NCBI GenBank assembly: GCA_016715425.1
Contig: JADKAC010000007.1
Location: 1-64,000, forward strand
From: Bacteroidota bacterium
GTDB lineage: Bacteria > Bacteroidota > Bacteroidia > Chitinophagales > BACL12
Length of the DNA: 64,000 nucleotides
Direction of reading: 5' to 3'
Below are positions 19,447 through 28,163 of the stretch, one piece after another; the first letter of the stretch is position 1; each line of letters starts with the position of its first letter. The notes beneath the pieces are model-generated. The model made no database searches. It had not been told where the DNA came from and saw only the letters and a list, made by a program, of their open reading frames with translations. The position numbers and the translations under genes are program-made.

Positions 19447-19605
19447 TAACCGCAAAGAACGCTAAGGAAAAAAGTGAGTAGTGAGTAGTAAGTAAAAAAA
19501 TCAGTGATGAGTAATCAGAGCTGAGTATTTTTCATTGTCAATTGTCAATTACCCTAAAAACTTTGTGCTCTTTGCGAAAAACTTTGCGGCCTTTGCGGTT
19601 AAAAT
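19447..19605. repeat. Inverted-repeat-bounded intergenic element (AACCGCAAAG family)
   Basis: The left end TTAACCGCAAAGAACGC and the right end GGCCTTTGCGGTTAAA are inverted copies; further CTTTGCG words sit inside the right arm. The middle holds GTGAGTAGTGAGTAGTAAG, ATCAGTGATGAGTAATCAG and two ATTGTCA words. The part 19473-19527 matches, inverted, the mosaic at 13231-13290. It lies between hutI and tRNA-Leu, with no reading frame, and looks like a small palindromic dispersed element. Confidence 0.7.
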
Positions 19606-19641
19606 TAAAAAACGCCACTTAAATAAAGCAGCGTTTATTTG

Positions 19642-19725
19642 TGCCGAGAATGGGAGTCGAACCCACACAGCCTTGCGGCCACACGCCTCTGAAACGTGCG
19701 TGTCTACCAGTTTCACCATCTCGGC
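19642..19725 (-). tRNA. tRNA-Leu (anticodon CAG)
   Basis: On the minus strand GCCGAGA pairs with TCTCGGC (7-bp acceptor), discriminator A, D-arm GGTGAAACTGGTAGAC, anticodon arm CACGT-TTCAGAG-GCGTG giving CAG, a long variable arm (TGGCCGCAAGGCTGT) typical of class II tRNAs, and T-arm GTGGGTTCGACTCCCAT. CCA is not encoded. Structure intact, unlike the tRNA-Met at 11.6 kb. Confidence 0.95.
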
Positions 19726-19764
19726 AAAATATGCGGTGGCAAATTTAGGAAAATTTAAAATTGA

Positions 19765-22700
19765 TTATCGGGGAAGACTGATAAAGAAAGTTGTACCTGT
19801 ATTTTCTTCGCTTTCAGCCCAGATTCTACCATTTAATCGTTTCACAATTTTTTCGACAATGGCAAGGCCAACGCCACTGCCTTCAAAATGCTCTTCACTG
19901 TGTAATCGCTTAAATGCTTTAAATAATTTCTCTTTGAACTCCATGCTAAATCCAACGCCATTATCTTTTATACTGAAAGTGATTGTGCGTCCCTGTGTTT
20001 CACCGGAGAATTCTATGATAGGTAATTTTCGTGTTGCACTGAATTTTACTGCATTGGAAATTAAATTGACGATTGCTTGTTTTAATAAATTATAATCTGT
20101 ACTTATATCCGGTAAATCTTCAAATTTAAATTCCACTTTTTCTGTTTCCATTTGTTTGGAAACTTCAACAACTGATTCACGTAATAAATCTTCCAAATTA
20201 AATGTGGTATTATGAATATCCATTCTACCCATCTTAGAATAAATCAACAAGTTGTCAATCAGTGAACTCATCTTCATAATACTTTGACGTATCTGTACGA
20301 TGTTTGCGCCTCCCTCTTCATCTAAAATATCTTTATAATTTTTCTCCAGAAAGTATGCAAAAATATCTATGGTGCGCAGTGGTGTGCGCAAATCGTGTGA
20401 AACGGAATAATTAAAAGTTTCCAATTCTTTATTAGCAGCCTCTAACAACGCAGTACGTTTATTCACTTTCCCTTCCAGTTCTTCATTTAAATTTGCAAGC
20501 TCTTTTTCCTTCTTTTTTAATTCCGTAATATCGGTAGAAACTGAAAGTAATTCTGTGAGATTACCTTCAGAATCTTTTAAAGGAACCTTTATTGTTTGCA
20601 ACCAATGCGTGCTTCCTGTTTTTTCGCTTTTATATTTTATTTCAGAATAATGGATAGGTAATTTAGATAAGAAAATATCATTATCTGTTTCCAATAATTC
20701 ACGCAGGGAATCATCTAATTCTATTTTTTCAAGAATTGATATTGTAGAATTTCATTCTTGGAATAGCCCAGCATTTCTGCAAAGGCTTTATTGATTAAAA
20801 CAAATTCATTGTTTAAATTTCTCACGTAAATAGGATATGGAATTATATTTAAAATCTGTTGTAAAAACAATCGCTGTTGTTGTAATTCTCTTTCATAAAT
20901 TTTCAATTCATTAATGTCCTGATGAATGCCGGAAGCCCGCACCGGCTCGCCGTTTTCATCCCACTCCACTACTCTGCCCTTATCCATTATCCAACGCCAT
21001 TCACCATTGCTTGCAAGCATGCGAATAGTTGCTTCATAGTACGGTATCTCACCTTTTAAATGTTTTTGAAAAGCGGAATTTGAAGTTTCAATATCTTCAG
21101 GATGAACAAACTTTTCCCAGAACTGCTCATTCACAACAGTGAATTCAAAATTATAACCCAGCATTTCTGCCCAGCGTTTATTGTGAATCATTTTATCTTC
21201 ACGAATTATAAAATCCCAGGTACCCAGATCTGCTCCTTTCAATGCAAGTTCAAGACGTGTTTCACTTTCTTTTAATGCAAGCGCTTGTTTATGTTGTTCA
21301 GTGATATCTCGTGCAATTACTTGAATATTCCCATCGGGAAAAATGTTGGCATGTATATCTGCAATTCCCTTATCACCATTTTTACGTATAAACTTTACAG
21401 TGCCTCTGAATGCGCCAACTTTGCGAATACTTGTTACTAATTCTTCACCATTATCCAAAGGATAAAAAACCTGATTCAATGAAATACTTTCAATTTCTGT
21501 ACGCAGATATCCTGTTAACTCTTCAGTTAGTTTATTGGATTCTATAATTGAATCTGAAGGATTGATAATAAAGATTGCTTCACCTGCATTTTCAACTATG
21601 TATTGATAGAGTTCTTCGCTGTGATTTAATGCAAGTTGTGCTTCTTTTTTCTGACTGGACTCATAAGCAAATGCAATAAATCCAGCCAATGAATTTACAA
21701 ACAATTGTTCTTCTACTGACCATTTTCTTTTTTCATTTATCTGGTCAAAACAGAGCGCACCCCAAACGATATCCTCACTGATAATACAACTATCCATCAT
21801 TGAAAATATATTGTTTGGCAGAATATAATTTTCTAAAAACTCACTGTAACGGCTATCATTTCTACAATCATCACCAACAATAAATTTTTCATCTATCAAT
21901 GCTTTCAAATACACCGGACAATTTTCTAATGTAACTCCTTCTACATCCTCAAACCGATGTTGTATATTATCATAATTTACCAGATTAATAAATCCATCTG
22001 CTTCCGGTTTCATTTGCCAGATATTCACACGACTCACATTCAAAGTTTCTGCGGCAACCTTTGCAATTTTTTTCATGGCATTGTTTAAGTCCCCATTTAC
22101 CACATCCTTACTTCGTGCAAGATCAACTAAAATAGTTTGCTGCTTTTTTAAAACTTCCTCTACCTGTTGCAATTGTTTTTTTGCTAATGTTGCTTCATGT
22201 ACATCTATTATTAAACCGCCATATTGATCGTGCTTTGAAAATTCATCAAACACAGGAAAAAGCTGTAACCGTACGTATTTTCCTGCACCATCCTGTGTCT
22301 GCATAAAAAACTCATTCATTTCTTCCTTTACGCCTATAAGATCAAGTTTTTGAAGCGCTGCTTTTAATTTTTCTTTATGCGTTACATCATCAAAGTAATC
22401 TAATAACGAAGTATGAATAGAAGAAGAATTTTCAAAACCGGAAATTATATTCCAAGCAGGGTTTAAATATGTTAATCGAAATTGATTATCAATTTTAAAA
22501 ATAATATCCTCTGAATTTTCTACCAGATTTTGATATTTATTTTCACTTGCTCTTAATTCTCTTTCTGCATATTTCCTTTCGGTAATATCAGTAATTATAG
22601 TTTGGATTGCAGACTTTCCATCAAACTCAATAGGGAATGCAAAAACTTCGGTATCCAGAATATTACCATCTAACTTGATGAGTTTTTCTTCAATAGGTTT

Positions 22701-23321
22701 TACAATATTTCCCCCTTCTGACAATAATTTTATTCTTTCAAAAACCACATTTTTAAATTCCGGGGAAACAAAATTCATTATCTCCATACCCAATAAACTA
22801 TCGCCATCTACAGCACCAATCATAGTATGCGCTTGATGATTAGCATAGATAATTTTCCCATTCATGTGAACGATAACTGCGGAATTGGTAAACTCTAAAA
22901 ACTTGTGATGTCGAGAAGCAATTTCATCCAATCGCTTTAATTCTTTTGCTCTGTCTGTTACTTCAATACAAGTTATAGAAAATCCTTCTATACCATTTGT
23001 CTCTTGTGCAAGTTTATTTACATGCAAATCAAAAAACCGTTCATAGTTGCGAAGTTTTAAAGTAGGGATTACAAAGTTCAATAGATGACCGGATGCCAGA
23101 CCAACTTGTTTCAGTGACTCAATTTTATCTTGAAAATTTTCAAAGAGTTTATAAAAATCTTTTGGAGGGTTGCCATCATTTGCTGATTGAAATAAACGAA
23201 CGAAGGCAACATTGAAATGCAATACATTAAAAGCAGAATCTACCAGAGCCACCGATATATTGAGGTAGTCCAGCCCTTTGAATTTCTCCGTTAAAATTCT
23301 TGAGTCTATTGGTGATTCCAT
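19765..23321 (-). CDS. Multi-PAS/GAF sensor histidine kinase, one frameshift
   Basis: Large soluble sensor kinase, about 1185 codons, no clear membrane helix. From the ATG at 23321: several PAS domains (for example around residues 10-110, 130-250 and 255-375), a GAF domain around 395-545 (NVSRVNIWQMK, WSVEEQLFVNSLAGFIAFAYES), further PAS/PAC units around 560-680 and 690-810 (GTWDFIIREDKM, GEWRWIMDKGRVVEWDENG), then a last PAS. A shift near 20725 links to the part with the phosphoacceptor motif NYSVSHDLRTPLRTID, then DNGVGFSMEFKEKLFKAF and GSGVGLAIVEKIVKRLNGR. No response regulator lies nearby, so it is an orphan kinase. Signal unknown. Confidence 0.88.
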
Positions 23322-23462
23322 GTTGTTGAAACAAAAATCTCCGATTTATTCCGCATATAACAATTAATTAAAAAACAAATGTGACAGCCACCTGAGTTAA
23401 ATAAAAGGGATTCAATTATAAAAGTACAAATTAGGATATGAAACCGATAACAGGAATTGTTA

Positions 23463-25058
23463 CTAATCCTCGAAAAGAACAGTCAAATAAGGGCTAAACG
23501 GATTCAAATTATCAATTAGAATTTCAAAAAAATCATCTCCAAAAATTGAATACCGTGATATTACATTATCAAATCTTTCTTGTGGAATACCGCCGGGAAA
23601 TAACTTTTCACGCACAGCACGTATCTGATTTATTTCAGTTTCTGATTTATTCTTTTGAGATTTTAAAAGCTTTGCCTCTAACTTTTGCAATGCATTTATC
23701 GCATTCTGCATTTCTGCCGATACCGATTTTTCGAGTGTAGTATCTATCGCATTTACTTTTTCACGCAGTTGTTTATACAACTCCTCAATGGATAACTTCT
23801 CTTGTTCTAAAGAAATCTCCTTATCTGTATTCTCTAATATATATTTTTTAATGAGCGAATCTTCTTCTTCAAAAAAATCAGTTAATTCCAGATTTAATTT
23901 TTGTAATTTCTTTTGCGTATTCTTATCAATTAATAGAACGGAATTGCGCAACATCAATGCAGGAAATGGAATACGATATAATTCGAAAACACTTTTTAAT
24001 TGTAACCAATAAGATAATTCTCCTCCTCCACCCACATACGCTAATGCAGGTAATATTCTCTGTTGAAATAATGGTCGTAAAATCACATTCGGACTAAACC
24101 GTTCGGGATTATCATTCACTATTTGCAAAATAGATTCTTTAGTAAATTGTAAATCAGTATTTAACACCGAATACAATTCGTTTTCTAAATCATAAACGAT
24201 GCGCTCACGAATACCATCAACCACATAAAACAAATTTATTTCACGGGCATGTGCCTGCTCTTTATAATGTTGTTGTAATTTTTCATTTGTTGCCGACACC
24301 AATTTAAAAGAAGATTGATTCAATAACTCTTCGGTGATAATATCAATAGTCTTTGCCTTCAATCTTGCGTCATCGCTATCAATTATTACAAGTCCGTATT
24401 TCCCGAACAATGCATTTAAAATAATTCTTGTTGCATGCGCTAAAGTATAAGTGCCGTTATATGCTTTATTAAAAATTGTAAGCAATTCATCAATCATTGT
24501 ATTGCCTTTGAATAAAGAAGACAATGAATTTGTTATTTCCTGCAAATCTGTTGTCGGCATTCTACCACAAACACCGGTTGAATCAGAATTCCATGTATAT
24601 GTTTTACCGAATAAATTAAAGTGATTTATTTCCGCTAAATCATGATCTTCAGAGCCAAGAACAAATACGGGAATAAAGTTTTTCTCCGGCGTTTGTAATT
24701 GTAATTCTCTGCAAGCAATTATAGTAGAAACAATTTTATAAATTACATAAAGTGGTCCTGTATAAATATTGAGTTGATGTGCAGTTACAATGCAAAAAGA
24801 ATATTCTTCTTTAAATAAAAGAATATTATTTTTTGTGGCATCACTTAAATTCAAATCCTTATTTTGATCCAATAATACTTTTTCTAATACAGCTCTGTCA
24901 ATATGTTGAAATGATTCTGGCTTTGCAGCTTCAATAAGATTGGAAATGGAAACTCTTTTATTGTAAAAAGATTTTGTCAATTCACTATCCGCAATATAGT
25001 CAAGCATTAACCGATTCAGATATCCGGATTGTGTATGTGAAATATTTATTTTTTGCAT
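23463..25058 (-). CDS. bshC: Bacillithiol biosynthesis cysteine-adding enzyme BshC
   Basis: Ligates cysteine to glucosaminyl-malate in the last step of bacillithiol synthesis. The 531-residue length fits. The core of the family is visible: FCIVTAHQLNIYTGPLYVIYKI, FIPVFVLGSEDHDLAEI (E-D-H-D motif), LGKYGLVIIDSDDARLK, ILPALAYVGGGGELSYWLQL and IPFPALMLRNSVLLID. A long coiled coil (about residues 385-475) separates the core from the C-terminal GGIPQERFDN. It starts 12 bp after rimO, so it ends the ftsY-rimO-bshC run. The YtxJ gene at 54 kb supports a bacillithiol-based redox system. Confidence 0.9.
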   Translation of the reverse strand: MQKINISHTQSGYLNRLMLDYIADSELTKSFYNKRVSISNLIEAAKPESFQHIDRAVLEKVLLDQNKDLNLSDATKNNILLFKEEYSFCIVTAHQLNIYTGPLYVIYKIVSTIIACRELQLQTPEKNFIPVFVLGSEDHDLAEINHFNLFGKTYTWNSDSTGVCGRMPTTDLQEITNSLSSLFKGNTMIDELLTIFNKAYNGTYTLAHATRIILNALFGKYGLVIIDSDDARLKAKTIDIITEELLNQSSFKLVSATNEKLQQHYKEQAHAREINLFYVVDGIRERIVYDLENELYSVLNTDLQFTKESILQIVNDNPERFSPNVILRPLFQQRILPALAYVGGGGELSYWLQLKSVFELYRIPFPALMLRNSVLLIDKNTQKKLQKLNLELTDFFEEEDSLIKKYILENTDKEISLEQEKLSIEELYKQLREKVNAIDTTLEKSVSAEMQNAINALQKLEAKLLKSQKNKSETEINQIRAVREKLFPGGIPQERFDNVISRYSIFGDDFFEILIDNLNPFSPYLTVLFED

Positions 25059-25070
25059 TACAAGTTTTAA

Positions 25071-26381
25071 TTAAACAGGTTCACCAAACAAATCAAAATT
25101 TTCGGAAGAAGTAATTTTTATTTCTGCAAAATCTCCAACACGCAAAAAATGTTTTGCAGCATCAATCAGCACTTCATTATCCACTTCCGGACTATCCCCT
25201 TCTGTTCTACCAATAAAATAACCACCTTCTTTTCTATCAATAATAGTTTTGAAAATTTTACCCACTTTGGTTTGATTAATTTCCAAAGAAATCGTTGCTT
25301 GCAATTCCATAACCCTTGCTAATCTTTCCTGTTTAATTTCTTCAGGAACATCATCATCTAATGTAAAACCACTTGTGCCATCTTCGTGAGAATATGTAAA
25401 AACACCTAATCTATCGAAGCGAGTTTCTTTAATAAACTCCAATAAATTTTCTATGTCTTCTTCTGTTTCGCCGGGGAATCCAACCAACATTGTTGTGCGC
25501 AATGTAATGTCCGGAATTTTATTCCTGATTGCAGCTATAAGTTCTTTTGTTTCTTCAGCAGTAATTTGACGACGCATTCTTTCCAACACATTATTACTGC
25601 TATGTTGTAAAGGGATGTCGAGATAATTACAAACCTTTTCACAATCGGCAATTGCATCAATAATTTCCATTGGAAATTTAGAAGGATATGCATAGTGTAA
25701 TCGAATCCATTCAATGCCTTCCACAGCATTTAATTTATACAGCAATTCCGATAAAGCTCTTTTCTTATAAATATCTAATCCGTAATAAGTAAGCTCTTGC
25801 GCAATAAGCATTATTTCTTTCACACCAATGGATGCAAGATGTTTTGCTTCTGTAATTATTTCTTCTATTGTTTTGGAACGATGTGCGCCTCGCATTAAAG
25901 GAATTGCACAAAATGCACAAGTGCGATTACAACCTTCTGAAATTTTTAAATACGCATAATGTTTTGGTGTGGAAAGACTACGCTCACCAATTAATTCATG
26001 TTTATAATCTGCATTAAATTTTTGCAATAAACCGGGCAATTCCATTGTTCCAAACCATGCATCTACTTGCGGAATTTCCAATTGCAATTCTTCTCGATAA
26101 CGCTGCGATAAACAACCGGTAACATATAACTTTTCTATCTCACCATTTGCCTTTGCATCCGCATAATTTAAAATAGTATTGATACTTTCCTGCTTCGCAT
26201 TTTCAATAAATCCACAAGTATTAATTACAACGATATTGCAATCATCTTTTGGTCGTTCATGATAAGCATCAATATCATTTCCCTTCAATTGAGATAATAT
26301 CACTTCGCTGTCAACAATATTTTTTGAGCAGCCAAGTGTGATGATATTTACTTTGTCTTTATTTGAATGTTTTGTCTTCAA
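25071..26381 (-). CDS. rimO: Ribosomal protein S12 methylthiotransferase RimO
   Basis: Radical-SAM enzyme that methylthiolates the conserved Asp of ribosomal protein S12. It has three domains: an N-terminal MTTase domain (ITLGCSKNIVDSEV, VINTCGFIENAK, VTGCLSQRY with three cluster cysteines), the radical-SAM core with GCNRTCAFCAIPLMRG (C-x3-C-x2-C), LDIPLQHSSNNVL and MLVGFPGETEED, and a C-terminal TRAM domain. 436 residues, normal. It follows ftsY after 12 bp in a conserved Bacteroidota order. Confidence 0.95.
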   Translation of the reverse strand: MKTKHSNKDKVNIITLGCSKNIVDSEVILSQLKGNDIDAYHERPKDDCNIVVINTCGFIENAKQESINTILNYADAKANGEIEKLYVTGCLSQRYREELQLEIPQVDAWFGTMELPGLLQKFNADYKHELIGERSLSTPKHYAYLKISEGCNRTCAFCAIPLMRGAHRSKTIEEIITEAKHLASIGVKEIMLIAQELTYYGLDIYKKRALSELLYKLNAVEGIEWIRLHYAYPSKFPMEIIDAIADCEKVCNYLDIPLQHSSNNVLERMRRQITAEETKELIAAIRNKIPDITLRTTMLVGFPGETEEDIENLLEFIKETRFDRLGVFTYSHEDGTSGFTLDDDVPEEIKQERLARVMELQATISLEINQTKVGKIFKTIIDRKEGGYFIGRTEGDSPEVDNEVLIDAAKHFLRVGDFAEIKITSSENFDLFGEPV

Positions 26382-26393
26382 CGAATTATTTTT

Positions 26394-27344
26394 TTATTTG
26401 AACAATGCATCTACAAATGCTTCTTTATTAAACACCTGAAGTTGTTCCATCTTCTCTCCTACACCAATATATTTTACAGGAATTTTAAATTGATCCGCAA
26501 TACCAAGTACAACACCACCTTTTGCAGTGCCATCTAATTTTGTAAGTGCTAAGGCAGTAACTTCTGTAGCAGCAATAAACTGACGAGCTTGTTCAAAGGC
26601 ATTTTGTCCGGTAGAAGCATCCAACACCAATAACACATCATGAGGTGCATCAGGATATACTTTTTCTATTACCCGTTTTATTTTACTCAGTTCATTCATC
26701 AGGTGGACTTTATTGTGTAATCTTCCTGCGGTATCAATCAACACCACATCCGCATTTTGTGCTTTTGCAGAATTCACTGTATCGAAAGCCACGGCTGCGG
26801 GATCAGCACCCATTCCTTTTTGCACAATAGGCACATCAACACGTTTTGCCCAGATAGTTAATTGATCAACCGCTGCTGCACGAAATGTATCTGCCGCACC
26901 CAATAATACTTTAAATCCTTTGGCTTTAAATTGATACGCTAATTTGCCAATGGTAGTAGTTTTTCCAACACCATTCACACCAACGATTAGCATGATATAC
27001 GGGCGAGTTTTTACTGGTATTTCAAAATCTGTATAATCAGCAACATTATTCTCTGTGAGCAAACCAACAATTTCCTCTTTCAGCATTTCATTCAATTGTT
27101 CTTCACCCATATATTTATCACGGGCAGCACGCTTTTCAATTCTATCAATAATTTTTACTGTCGTACTAATTCCCACATCACTGCTAACAAGAATATTTTC
27201 CAACTCATCCAGAAATTCATCATCAATTTTAGTTTTTCCTGCAATAGCTTTTGTAATACGTGAAAGAATTCCTGTACGGGTTTTTTCCAAACCTTTATCG
27301 AGATCTTCCTTTTTCTCTTTATTAAATAATCCAAAAAATGCCAT
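26394..27344 (-). CDS. ftsY: Signal recognition particle receptor FtsY
   Basis: GTPase that docks ribosome-SRP complexes at the inner membrane for co-translational insertion. 316 residues: a short N-domain (TRTGILSRITKAIAGKT) without a long acidic A-domain, then the G-domain with VGVNGVGKTTTIGKLAYQF (G1), GAADTFRAAAVDQL, VLIDTAGRLHNK (G3), LTKLDGTAKGG (G4) and KYIGVGEKMEQLQVF. The short N-terminus is usual for Bacteroidota. It is placed between the DUF4295 gene and rimO in the ribosomal-protein operon. Confidence 0.96.
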   Translation of the reverse strand: MAFFGLFNKEKKEDLDKGLEKTRTGILSRITKAIAGKTKIDDEFLDELENILVSSDVGISTTVKIIDRIEKRAARDKYMGEEQLNEMLKEEIVGLLTENNVADYTDFEIPVKTRPYIMLIVGVNGVGKTTTIGKLAYQFKAKGFKVLLGAADTFRAAAVDQLTIWAKRVDVPIVQKGMGADPAAVAFDTVNSAKAQNADVVLIDTAGRLHNKVHLMNELSKIKRVIEKVYPDAPHDVLLVLDASTGQNAFEQARQFIAATEVTALALTKLDGTAKGGVVLGIADQFKIPVKYIGVGEKMEQLQVFNKEAFVDALFK

Positions 27345-27419
27345 GTGATATTGATATATTATAAATAAAAAAAGCCCCTATGTTGCATAGAAGCTGTTCA
27401 GTTATTTTATTGAAACGTT

Positions 27420-27593
27420 TCAGGAGTTGCCTTTCAGCATTTCCTGCACTTTATCTTTATGTACTATTTTTTCTTTAAAAATATAGGCTCCTGTTTTTGC
27501 AGATTTCTCTGTTACAATAACTTTCACCATTTCTTTTCCGCCACCGGAAATTTTTCCTTTACCTACCCGGGCGTTTTTTGATACTTTTCCCAT
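27420..27593 (-). CDS. DUF4295 small basic protein
   Basis: A 57-residue, lysine-rich protein starting MGKVSKNARVGKGKISGGG and continuing EMVKVIVTEKSAKTGAYIFK and ending with EMLKGNS. It occupies the conserved slot between rpmG and ftsY seen across Bacteroidota and matches DUF4295 in length and composition. The start is 2 bp after the rpmG stop, which implies translational coupling. Function unknown; the position and charge suggest a ribosome-linked role, which is inference. Confidence 0.85.
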   Translation of the reverse strand: MGKVSKNARVGKGKISGGGKEMVKVIVTEKSAKTGAYIFKEKIVHKDKVQEMLKGNS

Positions 27594-27595
27594 GA

Positions 27596-27784
27596 TTATT
27601 TAATTTCTTTGTGAACTGTTACTTTCTTTAAAAGTTTGTTATACTTTCTTTGTTCAATCCTGTCAGGTGTATTACGTCTATTCTTAGTAGTAATATATCT
27701 TGATACTCCGGGCACATTCGTAGTCTTTTGCTCAGTGCACTCCAGTATTACCTGTATTCTATTTCCTTTGCTTTTCTTAGCCAT
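27596..27784 (-). CDS. rpmG: 50S ribosomal protein L33
   Basis: Large-subunit protein of 62 residues: MAKKSKGNRIQVILECTE, SRYITTKNRRNTPDR, KYNKLLKKVTVHKEIK. The usual zinc-binding cysteine pairs are absent except one Cys, as in the Zn-free L33 type. Located 10 bp after rpmB and 2 bp before the DUF4295 gene. Confidence 0.95.
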   Translation of the reverse strand: MAKKSKGNRIQVILECTEQKTTNVPGVSRYITTKNRRNTPDRIEQRKYNKLLKKVTVHKEIK

Positions 27785-27794
27785 TACTTAGGAT

Positions 27795-28031
27795 TTAATT
27801 AAGTTTGTTTTCTTTTTTCCATTCATTTAAATAAGCGGTTATCCCTTTCTTATTTATTGTTTTCAAAGTGGTAGTCGCTACTTTTAAAGTAATCCAACGA
27901 TCTTCCTCTTCTAAATAAAAACGCTTTTTCTGTAAGTTCGGATAGAACTTGCGCTTTGTTTTTCTATTTGACTTGGAAACATTGTTCCCTGAAATAGTTC
28001 TCTTTCCTGTTAATTCGCAAACACGTGCCAT
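27795..28031 (-). CDS. rpmB: 50S ribosomal protein L28
   Basis: Large-subunit protein, 78 residues: MARVCELTGKRTISGNNVSK, KRKFYPNLQKKRFYLE, ITLKVATTTLKTINKKGI. The ATG at 28031 is preferred over an upstream in-frame ATG at 28088, because MARxCxLTGK is the conserved N-terminus. First gene of the operon rpmB-rpmG-DUF4295-ftsY-rimO-bshC. Confidence 0.96.
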   Translation of the reverse strand: MARVCELTGKRTISGNNVSKSNRKTKRKFYPNLQKKRFYLEEEDRWITLKVATTTLKTINKKGITAYLNEWKKENKLN

Positions 28032-28163
28032 GAAAATATTTTTCTGAAAATGGACTGCAAATATCGGAATTTTTACCAAACCAAACAAGAAACCTGTGGA
28101 TTATGCCAACATAGTAATGTGGATTGCCAGATATTTCAATGATATAACCCAAAGATTTTATCG

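Noticed and set aside
19535..20095. Plus-strand 186-residue frame over tRNA-Leu and the kinase end
   Set aside because: It crosses the tRNA and is antisense to the HATPase domain.
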